From positions 4,216,001 to 4,280,000 of the forward strand of contig NZ_CP163512.1 of assembly GCF_041075285.1 (NCBI RefSeq): a stretch of 64,000 bases of DNA. The letters are read 5' to 3'. The notes under the pieces are model-generated. The model was not told the DNA's origin, searched no databases, and saw only the letters and a program-made list of their open reading frames with translations. The stretch comes from Providencia rettgeri. GTDB lineage: Bacteria; Pseudomonadota; Gammaproteobacteria; Enterobacterales; Enterobacteriaceae. The first letter of the stretch is position 1. Every line of letters starts with the position of its first letter. Made by a program: the position numbers and the translations under genes. Positions 10,321 through 25,018 of this stretch are shown piece by piece.

Positions 10321-10362
10321 TAAAAAGCCCCCTAGTAATTGGCAGTTAAACTATTGGGGGCA
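10321..10362 (-). terminator. Terminator of rfaH
   Basis: On the minus strand the stem GCCCCC...GGGGGC is followed by TTTTTA. It lies between the convergent tatC and rfaH genes and probably serves rfaH. Confidence 0.65.
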
Positions 10363-10394
10363 CGTTAGATATCGTTTTTATTAATGACACGCGG

Positions 10395-10889
10395 TTATTG
10401 CGATGACTTCTTGAAATGCGTGTTTTCAATCACTTTAGGCACATTTTTATTTAAAATATTAAGTAAAAGTATTGAACGATATTCCCCATTTGGCTCATCG
10501 AAAATAGCTTGGATCCCTGCAAAAATACCTTCAGTAATGGTGACTTTATCACCGGAGCTAGGAAGCTCTGGTGCAGTGATATGACCCACAGGCGCTTGTT
10601 GCAGTAGTTCAACCACTTTATCTGGTACTACGGTGGGGAATTGGCCAAACCGTACAAAATGACTGACTCCACGAGTGGATTGGATTGTTGTAGTGTGGAT
10701 CTCGTTATGATCAAATTTCACAAATAAGTAATTAGGAAATAAAGCTTCCTGAACGACGATTCTTTTTCCTCTCACAATTTTTTCCATCTCAGTCATGGGA
10801 GTCATACAAATCACACTTTGCCTTTTTAAATGCTCAATAGCGCGCTCAATCTGACCGCGTTTGCAATAAAGCAAGTACCACTTTTCCAT
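10395..10889 (-). CDS. rfaH: Transcription antitermination factor RfaH
   Basis: NusG paralogue that binds paused RNA polymerase at ops sites and raises expression of long LPS, capsule and secretion operons. It has 164 aa (E. coli 162). The N-terminal NGN domain shows MEKWYLLYCKRGQ, KIVRGKR, LFPNYLFVKFD and TRGVSHFVRFG; the C-terminal KOW-type domain carries GDKVTITEGIFAG and IFDEPNGE. The frame extends to a TTG at 10910, but the ATG at 10889 matches the family start. No ops element was noticed in this window. Confidence 0.97.
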   Translation of the reverse strand: MEKWYLLYCKRGQIERAIEHLKRQSVICMTPMTEMEKIVRGKRIVVQEALFPNYLFVKFDHNEIHTTTIQSTRGVSHFVRFGQFPTVVPDKVVELLQQAPVGHITAPELPSSGDKVTITEGIFAGIQAIFDEPNGEYRSILLLNILNKNVPKVIENTHFKKSSQ

Positions 10890-11053
10890 TTTTTGAATCC
10901 CACATGACAATAATATGTTTATGATAACAAATTACGACATAAGAATGTGACTAATGAACCTCAGCACAATATTATTCATATTCGTAAGCTAAAAGTCATT
11001 ACGTAGTAGCTTGTAATCACTGTAATAGAGAAGTTAAGTCTGTAGGAGACATA

Positions 11054-11779
11054 ATGGATATCTTTTTGTTAAGTAATGGTAAATTGCCAGGAAATCCAGT
11101 TTGGCTGAGTTATGCTTTGCCCAGAATTAAAGAAACGCTCGTTCGTAAAAATATTAAGTCCGCTGTTCTGGTTCCCTATGCCGTGCTTCGAGGTTCTCAT
11201 GAAGAGCGCGCAGATCAACTTTCAGAAGCGCTTGGTATTAAGGTCACCACAATAGAACATTTTTCAAGTCCCGTTGAAGCCATAGAACAAGCTGAGTGTA
11301 TTCTGGTTAGTGGTGGGAATACTTGGTGGTTAAACAAATGCTTACATGAAAATGGATTAATTGTTGCTATTCAACGGGCGGTCAAAGAACGTGGTGTGCC
11401 TTATATCGGTTGGAGCGCAGGTTGTAACGTAGCAACACCAAGTATTCGTACAACTAATGATATGCCTGTCAGTAACGCTGCAATTATGCCATCGTTGGGG
11501 CTTTTCCCATTACAAATTAACCCTCACTATATTGATGCTCACATCTCTGGGCACATGGGGGAAACACGTGATGAGAGACTGCAAGAATTTTGCATTATAA
11601 ATCCACATGAAGTGGTTGTTGCACTTAGAGAAGGGAGTGGCTTACAAATTAAAGGTAATGAACTTCATTATTTCAGTGGTAAAAATGAAGGTTTTAAATT
11701 ATTTCAGCACAACAAAACATTCCCAGAACAGTTTAATACATTATTATTAGAAAAATTAGTCCCTTTTGATTGCCAGTAA
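11054..11779 (+). CDS. pepE: Dipeptidase E (alpha-aspartyl dipeptidase)
   Basis: Cytoplasmic serine peptidase of family S51 that cleaves dipeptides with N-terminal aspartate. It has 241 aa versus 229 in E. coli. The nucleophile serine is in GWSAGCN (about residue 120), preceded by VSGGNTWWL, and followed by TIRTTNDMP and LFPLQINPHY with the catalytic His. AGGAG lies just before the ATG. It sits between rfaH and ubiD, a place where E. coli has no such gene. Confidence 0.93.
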   Translation: MDIFLLSNGKLPGNPVWLSYALPRIKETLVRKNIKSAVLVPYAVLRGSHEERADQLSEALGIKVTTIEHFSSPVEAIEQAECILVSGGNTWWLNKCLHENGLIVAIQRAVKERGVPYIGWSAGCNVATPSIRTTNDMPVSNAAIMPSLGLFPLQINPHYIDAHISGHMGETRDERLQEFCIINPHEVVVALREGSGLQIKGNELHYFSGKNEGFKLFQHNKTFPEQFNTLLLEKLVPFDCQ

Positions 11780-11891
11780 AATGGTAGACTAAACCAGAAA
11801 AAGATTGATTTTTAAATGATTTAGGCAGTAACTTGTAACCTTGGCCGGACGTCTTATAATGAGACTCCCTCTGTAATAGTAAAAGAAGATA

Positions 11892-13364
11892 ATGAAATAT
11901 CGTGACCTTAGAGATTTTATCGCGCAGCTGGAAAAGCAAGGTGAGTTAAAACGCATTACAATGGAAGTTGACCCTTATTTGGAGATGACTGAAATTGCAG
12001 ATCGTACCCTAAGAGCAGGGGGACCGGCCCTATTATTCGAAAATCCGAAAGGTTACAACATGCCTGTTTTGTGTAACTTGTTTGGTACAACTAAGCGTGT
12101 TGCGATGGGGATGGGGCAAGAAGACATTAAAGCCCTTCATGATGTTGGTAAATTACTCGCATTTTTGAAAGAACCCGATCCTCCGAAAGGCTTTCGTGAC
12201 TTGTTTGATAAGCTACCTAAATTCAAGCAAGTGCTGAATATGCCTGCTAAACGGCTAAATTCAGCGCCTTGCCAAGAACAAATTTGGGCAGGGGAAGATG
12301 TAGATCTAACTAAAATACCTGTCATGCATTGTTGGCCAGAAGATGCCGCACCATTGATTACATGGGGGCTGACTGTTACTCGAGGGCCACATAAAGAGCG
12401 CCAAAATCTCGGTATTTATCGCCAACAAGTTCTTGGTAAAAACAAAGTGATTATGCGTTGGTTATCCCATCGTGGTGGAGCCCTTGATTTCCAAGAATGG
12501 TGTCAAGCGCATCCCGGAGAAAAGTTTCCAGTCGCTGTTGCGCTAGGTGCTGATCCTGCGACGATTTTAGGGGCGGTCACTCCTGTACCAGATACCTTAT
12601 CTGAATATGCCTTTGCAGGTTTATTACGCGGCAATAAAACGGAAGTGGTTAAGTGTATCTCTAATGATCTTGAAGTGCCTGCTGGGGCAGAAATTATCCT
12701 TGAAGGTTATATTGAACCCGGTGAAATGGCACCAGAAGGACCTTATGGGGATCATACAGGTTATTATAATGAAATTGATAACTTCCCCGTATTCACCGTG
12801 ACTCATGTAACCCAACGACGTGATGCCATTTACCACTCAACGTACACTGGTCGCCCGCCCGATGAACCAGCGGTATTGGGGGAGGCATTAAATGAAGTTC
12901 TAGTGCCAATTTTACAAAAACAATTCCCTGAGATTGTCGATTTTTACCTTCCGCCTGAGGGATGCTCATACCGTTTAGCCGTAGTGACAATGAAAAAGCA
13001 GTATGCAGGGCATGCAAAAAGAGTCATGATGGGGGTCTGGTCATACCTGCGTCAATTCATGTACACTAAATTTGTGATTGTTTGCGATGATGATATCAAT
13101 GCTCGCGATTGGAAAGATGTTATTTGGGCTATTACGACTCGTATGGATCCCGCGCGGGATACCGTTATGATGGAAAATACGCCGATAGATTATCTTGATT
13201 TTGCCTCCCCTGTTTCGGGTTTAGGTTCAAAAATGGGGCTTGATGCAACAAACAAGTGGCCCGGAGAAACAGATCGTGAGTGGGGACGGCCGATTGTCAT
13301 GACTGACAGTGTTAAATCTCGCATTGATGATATCTGGGAACAACTGAACATTTTGGAAAAATAA
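11892..13364 (+). CDS. ubiD: 4-hydroxy-3-polyprenylbenzoate decarboxylase UbiD
   Basis: Prenylated-FMN-dependent decarboxylase of ubiquinone synthesis. Its 490 aa match E. coli (497). Conserved stretches include [46 protein letters not shown], the [11 protein letters not shown] motif with the catalytic Glu region and [11 protein letters not shown]. Prenylated FMN would come from UbiX, which is not in this window. fre follows 10 bases after the stop, so the two are likely co-transcribed. Confidence 0.97.
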   Translation: MKYRDLRDFIAQLEKQGELKRITMEVDPYLEMTEIADRTLRAGGPALLFENPKGYNMPVLCNLFGTTKRVAMGMGQEDIKALHDVGKLLAFLKEPDPPKGFRDLFDKLPKFKQVLNMPAKRLNSAPCQEQIWAGEDVDLTKIPVMHCWPEDAAPLITWGLTVTRGPHKERQNLGIYRQQVLGKNKVIMRWLSHRGGALDFQEWCQAHPGEKFPVAVALGADPATILGAVTPVPDTLSEYAFAGLLRGNKTEVVKCISNDLEVPAGAEIILEGYIEPGEMAPEGPYGDHTGYYNEIDNFPVFTVTHVTQRRDAIYHSTYTGRPPDEPAVLGEALNEVLVPILQKQFPEIVDFYLPPEGCSYRLAVVTMKKQYAGHAKRVMMGVWSYLRQFMYTKFVIVCDDDINARDWKDVIWAITTRMDPARDTVMMENTPIDYLDFASPVSGLGSKMGLDATNKWPGETDREWGRPIVMTDSVKSRIDDIWEQLNILEK

Positions 13365-13374
13365 GAGGGAAAGC

Positions 13375-14076
13375 ATGGCAACTTTAAGCTGTAAAGTCAC
13401 ATCTGTCGAATCGATAACGGATACGGTTTATCGGGTTATTTTGTTGCCAGATGGTCCTTTTCATTTTAAAGCCGGTCAGTATTTGATGGTCGTGATGGAT
13501 GAGCGAGATAAGCGACCATTTTCCATGGCTTCAACCCTTTGTACTAAAGGCACAATCGAACTGCATATTGGTGCTTCAGAAATTAATTTATATGCCATGG
13601 CGGTGATGGATAGAATTTTAGAGCAGCAACGTATTGATATTGATATTCCCCATGGCAAAGCTTGGTTTCGTGAAGATAGCCAAAACCCAATGATTTTGAT
13701 TGCAGGCGGAACGGGGTTTTCTTATACCCATTCAATACTGCTTGCGGCTTTAGCTGAAAACCCTCAGCGTGATATCACATTTTATTGGGGGGGACGCCAG
13801 CTAGAGCATTTGTACGATCTCGGCGAACTTCAGGCTCTAAGTGAAACTTATCCCAGTTTAAAAGTTGTCCCCGTTGTTGAACAGCCTGATGAATTATGGC
13901 GAGGTAGAACAGGAACTGTTCTCAGTGCTGTATTAGAGGATTTCGGCGATCTTTCTGCACATGATATTTATATTGCTGGTCGTTTTGAAATGGCGAAAAG
14001 TGCAAGGGAGCGTTTTTGTAATGAGCGAGGTGCCAACGTTGAGCGGTTATTTGGGGATGCCTACGAGTTTATTTAA
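13375..14076 (+). CDS. fre: NAD(P)H-flavin reductase
   Basis: Fre reduces free flavins with NAD(P)H, feeding ferric reduction and other flavin-dependent reactions. It has 233 aa, identical in length to E. coli. The FAD/flavin-binding RPFSMAS motif (about residue 46), the [12 protein letters not shown] nucleotide-binding motif (about 111) and the C-terminal GDAYEFI are visible. GAGGGAAAGC precedes the ATG. It probably forms an operon with ubiD. Confidence 0.97.
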   Translation: MATLSCKVTSVESITDTVYRVILLPDGPFHFKAGQYLMVVMDERDKRPFSMASTLCTKGTIELHIGASEINLYAMAVMDRILEQQRIDIDIPHGKAWFREDSQNPMILIAGGTGFSYTHSILLAALAENPQRDITFYWGGRQLEHLYDLGELQALSETYPSLKVVPVVEQPDELWRGRTGTVLSAVLEDFGDLSAHDIYIAGRFEMAKSARERFCNERGANVERLFGDAYEFI

Positions 14077-14180
14077 TTAGCCATACCCATTATATTTCAG
14101 AATATAGCGATATCAGCTTTACTTGCAGCTTTGCCTTGTGCTGTTTGATTCTGTTTGCGTTAATGCAATTTTTTAACCAA

Positions 14181-14442
14181 AGGCTGTTGATTTTTACCGT
14201 GACAAAAGGCCAAAAAATAGCCCAAAAAATGGCTAAATGTATCCGTCGTGCTGACTAACGACGATTTGAATCCAATATTATTCTTAAACGCTGCCCTACC
14301 GGTTCGATTAAAGCATATTTCACTTATTTGATGCTGCGCTGAGAGGCTATTGCTTGGTTCACTCGGCGGCGGATCTCTCGCCTTGCCTAAAATGGCTTTA
14401 ACTCGAATAAAAATTGACCATCAAAGGTCATCGACCTCTAGG
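14181..14442. repeat. MITE-like dispersed repeat, copy 1 (decayed ends)
   Basis: First of four related intergenic copies in this window. The left end AGGCTGTTGATTTTTACC has lost about a dozen bases that copy 4 keeps; the right end reads ATCAAAGGTCATCGACCTCT. The core contains the stem CGTCGT/ACGACG near 14245-14265 and a second hairpin around GTTCACTCGGCGGC. No open frame spans it. With copy 2 it fills most of the fre-fadA gap; nothing else was seen in 14077-14180. Confidence 0.75.
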
Positions 14443-14470
14443 TTAATTCGCTGATTTCGACTAAAAAGAT

Positions 14471-14498
14471 AAAAAAACCCGCCCCTGACTTGGCGGGA
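14471..14498 (-). terminator. Rho-independent terminator for fadBA
   Basis: On the minus strand CCCGCC pairs with GGCGGG and is followed by seven T. It is the first good terminator downstream of fadA, but a repeat copy (14535-14770) now separates it from the fadA stop codon. Confidence 0.8.
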
Positions 14499-14534
14499 AC
14501 ATCGACAAAATGCAATGTTTTATAAAAGAGATAC

Positions 14535-14767
14535 TCGGGGCTGTTTATTTTTTCTGCTGATTTTCACAGCTAAAAAAGTCAAAAAACAGCCCCAAAAATG
14601 GCTGAATATATCTGTCGTGCTGGCTAACGACGATTTGAATCAACTATTGTCCCTAAACGCTGCCCTACGGGTTCGATTAAAGCACGTTTCACTTATTTGA
14701 TGCTGTGCTGAGAGGCTCTTGCCGAGTTCACTCGGCAGTGAACCTCTCGCTTTGCTTAGAATAGCCC

Positions 14768-14770
<3 letters not shown>
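14535..14770. repeat. MITE-like dispersed repeat, copy 2 (abuts fadA)
   Basis: The left end CGGGGCTGTTTATTTTTTCTGC matches the terminal repeat of copy 4. The right part has lost the last approximately 40 bases seen in other copies and keeps only the tip AGCCCCTA. That tip, read on the minus strand as TAGGGGCT, contains the fadA stop codon TAG (14768-14770). Core hairpins are present, including GTTCAC/GTGAAC and the overlapping GCCGA/TCGGC. Confidence 0.75.
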
Positions 14771-18131
<3,361 letters not shown>

Positions 18132-18157
18132 TCTGTTCTCCTTTATTTGATAAAGTT

Positions 18158-18174
18158 ATCTGGTACGACCAGAT
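18158..18174. promoter_or_regulatory. FadR operator of fadBA
   Basis: ATCTGGTACGACCAGAT is a perfect-looking FadR site and, from memory, the same as the E. coli fadB operator. It lies 27-43 bases ahead of the fadB start codon, consistent with repression without long-chain acyl-CoA. Confidence 0.88.
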
Positions 18175-18388
18175 GAATTGAGTGTGACTAGAATGTTAAT
18201 TAATTGCAAATGGTTAATGACAAAATTGGAATCTTGGTCACAGCAATTAAGTGAAATAATGTCACTTTAAAATGATATTTTTATTGTTTATCAATGAACT
18301 ATTTAAGGTTTGCAACAGAGTGCATATCCGTTAAGGATATAACGTGGTAAGCTTGAATTTTCTAATTAACGCTGAAAGGTTGAAGGAA

Positions 18389-19723
18389 ATGGAAAAACTG
18401 ACTGCACTCTACGCTGATCATATTAAAACGTTACAAAACAGAACTCAGCAAGTCTTACAGCGCAGCAAATTAGATGCCATATTGATTCATTCGGGTGAAC
18501 CACTTCGCATCTTTCTTGATGATAGCGACTACCCATTTAAGGTTAACCCACACTTTAAGGCTTGGGTTCCTGTAACCGATGTCCCCCACTCTTGGTTATT
18601 AGTCGATGGTGTTAATAAACCTAAGTTATGGTTTTATTCACCCGTTGATTATTGGCACAGTGTTGAGCCGCTTCCAAATGGCTTTTGGACGAAAGATATC
18701 GAACTTATTCACTTAAAAAATGCTGATGATATCAAAGGGTTCCTTGCTAATGTCTCAAAAGAGAATGTTGCCTACATTGGTGCAGCGACAGACAGAGCGG
18801 AATCTTTAGGTATCTCCTTAGATAATATCAATCCAAAACCTGTGTTAGATTATTATCATTTTCACCGCGCCTATAAAACCGATTATGAACTGTATTGTAT
18901 GCGTGAAGCACAAAAGATGGCGGTGAACGGTCACCTTGCTGCGTTGGAAGCATTCCGCGCAGGAATGAGTGAATTTGACATTAACGTCAGCTACTTACAA
19001 TCAACGGGTCATCGCGATACTAATGTGCCGTATGGTAATATTGTTGCGTTGAATGAAAATGCAGCGGTGCTCCATTACACCAAATTGCAGCAATCTGTTC
19101 CTGCTGAATTACGGAGTTTCTTGATTGACGCCGGTGCCGAATATAACGGTTACGCCGCAGATATCACGAGAACTTATGCAGCAAAAGGAAGAGATGAATT
19201 CGCTGAACTTGTTGCGGACGTTAATAGTGAACAACTTTCTCTTATCGACACAATTAAAGCGGGGGTTCGCTATACAGACTACCACGTTGACATGCATCAC
19301 CGTATAGCAAAAATTCTTGCAAAACATGATATTATTAATGGTATTAGCGAAGAATCAATGGTTGAGAATGGTTTAACTACGCCATTTTTACCGCATGGTT
19401 TAGGGCATCCATTAGGTCTACAAGTCCATGATGCGGCTGGTTTTATGCAAGACGATAGCGGGACACATCTTGCGGCACCAAAAATGTATCCTTTCTTGCG
19501 TTGTACCCGTGTGATAGAACCTAAAATGGTATTAACCATCGAGCCAGGCCTTTACTTCATTGAGTCTCTGCTTTCATCGTGGAGAGCAGGGGAATTTAGT
19601 CAACATTTCAACTGGGATAAAATTGAGTTCTTTAAACCATACGGTGGTATTCGTATTGAAGACAATATTGTGATCCATGGGAACCGTATTGAAAACATGA
19701 CTCGAGACTTACATTTACGTTAA
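18389..19723 (+). CDS. pepQ: Xaa-Pro dipeptidase
   Basis: Metallopeptidase of family M24 that cleaves dipeptides with C-terminal proline. It has 444 aa (E. coli 443). Metal ligands are visible in [17 protein letters not shown] (two Asp), [15 protein letters not shown] (His), TIEPGLYF (Glu) and GGIRIEDN (Glu). The open frame reaches back to a GTG at 18344, but [12 protein letters not shown] after GAAGGAA matches the family start. Its stop overlaps the yigZ start (TAATG), so the two are coupled; the order pepQ-yigZ-trkH-hemG-rrn is as in E. coli. Confidence 0.96.
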   Translation: MEKLTALYADHIKTLQNRTQQVLQRSKLDAILIHSGEPLRIFLDDSDYPFKVNPHFKAWVPVTDVPHSWLLVDGVNKPKLWFYSPVDYWHSVEPLPNGFWTKDIELIHLKNADDIKGFLANVSKENVAYIGAATDRAESLGISLDNINPKPVLDYYHFHRAYKTDYELYCMREAQKMAVNGHLAALEAFRAGMSEFDINVSYLQSTGHRDTNVPYGNIVALNENAAVLHYTKLQQSVPAELRSFLIDAGAEYNGYAADITRTYAAKGRDEFAELVADVNSEQLSLIDTIKAGVRYTDYHVDMHHRIAKILAKHDIINGISEESMVENGLTTPFLPHGLGHPLGLQVHDAAGFMQDDSGTHLAAPKMYPFLRCTRVIEPKMVLTIEPGLYFIESLLSSWRAGEFSQHFNWDKIEFFKPYGGIRIEDNIVIHGNRIENMTRDLHLR

Positions 19724-20337
19724 TGAAACCTTATTTAATACCGGCAGAAACGATTTCTTTCACCGAAGAAATTAAAAAAAGCCGGTTTATTACTTATTTA
19801 GCTCATACCGAGGGTATTGAAGCAGCGAAAGATTATATTCAATCGATTAAAGCACAATATCCCGATGCCCGGCACCATTGCTGGGCATTTGTTGCTGGAC
19901 GCCCTGATGATTCTCAACAATTGGGTTTTTCTGATGACGGGGAACCAACAGGAACTGCAGGCAAACCTATCATGGCACAACTGTTAGGAAGTCAGTTAGG
20001 GGAAGTTACCTGCGTCGTTGTGCGCTATTTTGGTGGAATAAAACTGGGGACGGGAGGGTTGGTTAAAGCCTACGGCAATGGCGCACAGCAAGCGCTAAAA
20101 ATATTACCAACACAAACCAAAGTGCCACAGAAAGTGTTTAATTTAGTGTGTGATTATTCGCTGATTAATGCCATAGAGCAGCTACTTGTTCAGGTCAATG
20201 GCGTGATTTTGCGCAGTGATTATAATGAAGCTGTCGCTCTGCAAATTGCAATTCCTGCTACCCTTGAGCAGGAGGTCAATGATAAATTACGCGATGTAAG
20301 CCGTGGTGCCTTAACACTCACGTCAGAGTCGGAATAG
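19723..20337 (+). CDS. yigZ: IMPACT-family protein YigZ
   Basis: 204-aa member of the UPF0029/IMPACT family (E. coli YigZ 205 aa). The N-terminal domain has KSRFITYLAHT, DARHHCWAF and DDGEPTGTAGKPIM, with CVVVRYFGGIKLGTGGLVKAYG after it; a ferredoxin-like C-terminal domain follows. The biochemical role is not established. The start overlaps the pepQ stop by one base. Confidence 0.95.
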   Translation: MKPYLIPAETISFTEEIKKSRFITYLAHTEGIEAAKDYIQSIKAQYPDARHHCWAFVAGRPDDSQQLGFSDDGEPTGTAGKPIMAQLLGSQLGEVTCVVVRYFGGIKLGTGGLVKAYGNGAQQALKILPTQTKVPQKVFNLVCDYSLINAIEQLLVQVNGVILRSDYNEAVALQIAIPATLEQEVNDKLRDVSRGALTLTSESE

Positions 20338-20365
20338 TCAACTGCTTTAGCAAGGAACCTGCCGA

Positions 20366-21817
20366 ATGCATTTTCGTGCAATAACCCGTATTGTCGGGCT
20401 GCTTGTCATCATTTTTTCTTTTACCATGGTTATCCCAGGTATTGTCGCATTAATTTATCGCGATGGTGCGGGGCGTGCCTTCAGCCAGACATTTGTGGCG
20501 GCCTTATTAATTGGTCTGTTTTTATGGCTACCTACACGCAACAGCAAACACGAATTAAAAGCAAAAGAAGGCTTTCTTATTGTTGTCTTATTTTGGACAG
20601 TACTCGGCAGCGTGGGGGCATTACCGTTTATTTTTTCTGAAAGACCAAACCTTTCCATTACGGATGCATTTTTTGAATCCTTTTCTGGCTTAACGACGAC
20701 AGGTGCAACAACACTCACGGGGCTTGATTCCTTACCCAAAGCGATTTTATTTTATCGGCAAATGCTACAGTGGCTTGGAGGAATGGGGATCATCGTGCTA
20801 GCAGTTGCTATCCTTCCGCTACTCGGTGTTGGGGGAATGCAGCTCTATCGCGCCGAAATGCCTGGACCGTTGAAAGACAATAAAATGCGACCTCGAATTG
20901 CAGAAACGGCAAAAACCTTGTGGTTTATCTATGTGTTATTAACCATAGCTTGTGCGATAGCATTATGGATAGCGGGAATGGATGTGTTTGATGCGATTTC
21001 TCACAGCTTTTCAACAATCGCTATTGGGGGATTTTCTACCCACGATGCGAGTGTCGGCTACTTTAATAGCCCTGCAATTAATACTATTATTGGTGTTTTT
21101 CTCATTATATCCGGGTGTAATTTTGGTTTGCACTTTGCGGTTTTAACTGGGCGAAGTCTCGGTATTTATTGGCGCGATCCTGAATTTAGGATGTTTATCA
21201 GCTTCCAATTTGTTCTCGTGGTGGTTTGCACAGCGGTATTGATGTATCACTCCGTATACGGAGGTTTTGGTCAAACCCTTGATCAAGCTTTTTTCCAAGT
21301 GGTATCTATGGCTACAACTGCCGGGTTCACCACAGATAGCTTCTCTGGTTGGCCATTATTTTTACCGATGCTTTTATTGTGTGCGGCATTTGTTGGTGGG
21401 TGTGCGGGCTCAACAGGGGGAGGTTTAAAAGTTATTCGTATCTTATTACTGTTCCTGCAAGGCTCTCGTGAATTAAAGCGACTGGTACACCCAAATGCAG
21501 TTTACACCATCAAACTGGGGCAAAGAGCACTTCCAGAACGCATCATTGAGGCTGTTTGGGGGTTCTTTTCTGCGTATGCATTAGTTTTTGTTGTCAGCCT
21601 ATTATTGTTAATAGCAACAGGGGTTGATGAGTTTTCCGCATTTTCTGCAATTGCTACTACGTTGAATAACTTAGGACCGGGATTAGGGACTGTGGCGGAC
21701 AACTTCACAAGTATGAATCCAGCAGGTAAATGGATTTTAGTCGTTACCATGTTATTTGGTCGTTTAGAGGTCTTTACCTTATTAGTGTTACTAACCCCAA
21801 CGTTTTGGCGTGAGTGA
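20366..21817 (+). CDS. trkH: Trk potassium uptake protein TrkH
   Basis: Pore-forming subunit of the Trk low-affinity K+ transporter, working with TrkA at the inner membrane. Its 483 aa equal E. coli. Four selectivity-filter-like loops are present, including SGLTTTGATTLTG (about residue 108), FSTIAIGGFSTHD (about 216), VVSMATTAGFTTDS and TTLNNLGPGLG. The intramembrane gate loop GGCAGSTGGGLKVIRI follows loop three. CAAGGAA precedes the ATG. It continues the pepQ-yigZ group. Confidence 0.97.
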   Translation: MHFRAITRIVGLLVIIFSFTMVIPGIVALIYRDGAGRAFSQTFVAALLIGLFLWLPTRNSKHELKAKEGFLIVVLFWTVLGSVGALPFIFSERPNLSITDAFFESFSGLTTTGATTLTGLDSLPKAILFYRQMLQWLGGMGIIVLAVAILPLLGVGGMQLYRAEMPGPLKDNKMRPRIAETAKTLWFIYVLLTIACAIALWIAGMDVFDAISHSFSTIAIGGFSTHDASVGYFNSPAINTIIGVFLIISGCNFGLHFAVLTGRSLGIYWRDPEFRMFISFQFVLVVVCTAVLMYHSVYGGFGQTLDQAFFQVVSMATTAGFTTDSFSGWPLFLPMLLLCAAFVGGCAGSTGGGLKVIRILLLFLQGSRELKRLVHPNAVYTIKLGQRALPERIIEAVWGFFSAYALVFVVSLLLLIATGVDEFSAFSAIATTLNNLGPGLGTVADNFTSMNPAGKWILVVTMLFGRLEVFTLLVLLTPTFWRE

Positions 21818-21867
21818 TCTCGTACAATCTTGCTCTATATAGAAATGATTAAAATTTAGGAAAAATA

Positions 21868-22392
21868 ATGAGTTATTTACTACTGCATTCCAGTACGGAT
21901 GGGCAAACTAAAAAAATTGTTTTAAAAATTGCAGAACAATTACGCAACTTAGGTCGAGAGTGTGATATTCGTGACTTAAATTCAGAGCAAAGTTTTAATT
22001 TAACTGCTTATGATAAAGTACTGGTGGGAGCCTCTATACGTTATGGGCATTTTAATAAAAAACTACAGCGCTTCGTGGTGTCTCACCAAAACCAATTGAA
22101 TTCAATGAAGAGTGCTTTTTTTGCGGTGAACCTTACGGCAAGAAAAGAAGGCAAAAATACCGTAGAGACAAATGCCTACACACGTAAATTTTTAGACTCT
22201 TGTCCTTGGAAACCAACATTGAAGTCTGTTTTTGCTGGTGCGTTGTTTTACCCTCGCTATAAATGGTTCGATAGAGTGATGATCCGCCTTATTATGAAAA
22301 TAACCGATGGACCAACAGACCCTAATACTGAGATTGAATACACTGACTGGGAGAAAGTTTCCTACTTCACGCTTGAATTCGATAATTTATAG
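21868..22392 (+). CDS. hemG: Menaquinone-dependent protoporphyrinogen IX dehydrogenase
   Basis: Flavodoxin-fold enzyme that oxidises protoporphyrinogen IX to protoporphyrin IX with quinone, the penultimate haem step. It has 174 aa (E. coli 181). The FMN-binding N-terminal loop LLHSSTDGQTKKI and VLVGASIRYGHFNKKL are typical; the FFAVNLTARKEGKNT long loop is the HemG insert. It is the last protein gene before the rRNA operon, as hemG is before rrnA in E. coli. Confidence 0.95.
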   Translation: MSYLLLHSSTDGQTKKIVLKIAEQLRNLGRECDIRDLNSEQSFNLTAYDKVLVGASIRYGHFNKKLQRFVVSHQNQLNSMKSAFFAVNLTARKEGKNTVETNAYTRKFLDSCPWKPTLKSVFAGALFYPRYKWFDRVMIRLIMKITDGPTDPNTEIEYTDWEKVSYFTLEFDNL

Positions 22393-22440
22393 GGTGTTTT
22401 TCCGACAAAACATATTTTTTTTGTACGATTTGTTTGATAA

Positions 22441-22501
22441 TCCAGCTATTAATAAAAAAAACAAAAAAAACACTTGCGAGATTTTTTCGTCTCCCTATAA
22501 T
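22441..22501 (+). promoter_or_regulatory. rrn P1 promoter with AT-rich UP element
   Basis: TTGCGA (22474-22479) and TATAAT (22496-22501) are 16 bases apart and followed by a GC-rich discriminator GCGCATC. The A-rich stretch upstream (22450-22472) fits an UP element. Confidence 0.85.
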
Positions 22502-22592
22502 GCGCATCCGTTGTCACGACAAACCGCTTCGGCGAACAAGGTAAAACCTTAGTGATAACAGAGGTGAGAAAGAAAAAGTTAAAAATAAACAC

Positions 22593-22620
22593 TTGACTTT
22601 CTGAAAGAAAAACGTATTAT
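22593..22620 (+). promoter_or_regulatory. rrn P2 promoter
   Basis: TTGACT (22593-22598) and TATTAT (22615-22620), spacing 16, about 119 bases after P1, as in enterobacterial rrn operons. Confidence 0.82.
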
Positions 22621-22675
22621 ACGTCACCTCGCGGCAACGACCTTGAAGTCGAAAATCGAAAGATTCAGTCGCAAC

Positions 22676-22712
22676 GCTCTTTAACAATTTATCAGACAAT
22701 CTGTGTGGGCAC
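22676..22712 (+). promoter_or_regulatory. rrn leader boxA and 5' arm of the 16S processing stalk
   Basis: GCTCTTTAACAA is the boxA antitermination element. The following 22687-22712 pairs almost fully with 24449-24475 beyond the 16S end, forming the RNase III stalk that releases pre-16S RNA. Confidence 0.85.
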
Positions 22713-22887
22713 TCACAGGACACTATCAAAAAAATATTTGATTTTAAGTCTTGAAGAGTGACTAACACGTTAATTCATATATATGAACTTAATAGGTAGT
22801 AACGTTATTTTGGAAGGGTGGCTGACAAAGCTAACCGAACAAAAGAACGTTACGAGACAGTAACATTCTTTGAGCATCAAACACTTT

Positions 22888-24427
<1,540 letters not shown>

Positions 24428-24515
24428 CCATTGAAGTGTACTTGTGAAGTGCTCACACAGATTGTCTGATGAAATAGAGAGTAAAGCCAATCTAAGATTG
24501 ACTGAAGAACTTGTT

Positions 24516-24591
24516 GTCCCCTTCGTCTAGAGGCCTAGGACACCGCCCTTTCACGGCGGTAACAGGGGTTCGAATCCCCTAGGGGACGCCA
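24516..24591 (+). tRNA. tRNA-Glu (UUC)
   Basis: 76 bases from GTCCCC to the encoded CCA. The acceptor GTCCCCT/AGGGGAC pairs, the anticodon arm CCGCC-CTTTCAC-GGCGG gives anticodon TTC, and the T arm is AGGGGTTCGAATCCCCT. It lies in the 16S-23S spacer, the spacer type with a single tRNA-Glu. Confidence 0.98.
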
Positions 24592-24607
24592 CTTCAGGAT
24601 ATCGAAA

Positions 24608-24702
24608 GGCTGCGCGTCAACATTTCTGTGTTGTGCGGTGCTCGCGATGCTCACGTACCTTAAGTACGCTCCGCTCGCTGCGCGCCTCCGCCGAGAAATG
24701 TT
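24608..24702 (+). repeat. Palindromic repeat element in the 16S-23S spacer, copy A
   Basis: A long imperfect hairpin: AACATTTCT (24619-24627) pairs with AGAAATGTT (24694-24702), with an inner stem GTAC..GTAC around 24655-24667. Its core GCTCACGTACCTTAAGTACG is repeated in reverse orientation by the element at 24905-25018. Confidence 0.65.
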
Positions 24703-24904
24703 ATAGCTCGCACTTTCTCGCGATAGCTTTTACTCAATAATGATTAAGCCTATTACAGCGTAGTAGGTTTAACAATTATGCTCTTTAACAATCTGGAACA
24801 AGCTGAAAATTGAAAACAACGCACATCGTTTATCGCTTAAACGATGTGAGAGTCTCTCAAAAATCTCAACTCAAGATGTTCTTTGTCATGATGGCAAAAC
24901 GTAA

Positions 24905-25018
24905 TGAGCGAGCAGTCAGCGATTCAAGGCGGCCAGCGCACAGCCAGCGCAGCGTACATGAGTACGTGAGCATTGCGAGCACTGCCCAACATAGAATCGA
25001 TGCACGCGCAGCCATTAC
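24905..25018 (-). repeat. Palindromic repeat element in the 16S-23S spacer, copy B (inverted)
   Basis: Related to the element at 24608-24702 but in opposite orientation: on the minus strand it reads GGCTGCGCG... CAGTGCTCGCAATGCTC ACGTACTCATGTACGCTG. The outer stem is CGATTC/GAATCG (24920-24999). Together the two copies occupy most of the 465-base tRNA-23S spacer; a second boxA (GCTCTTTAACAA) lies between them near 24781. Confidence 0.6.

Noticed and set aside
14515..14700. 61-codon plus-strand frame in the fre-fadA gap
   Set aside because: It runs through repeat copy 2; the other copies do not keep the frame.
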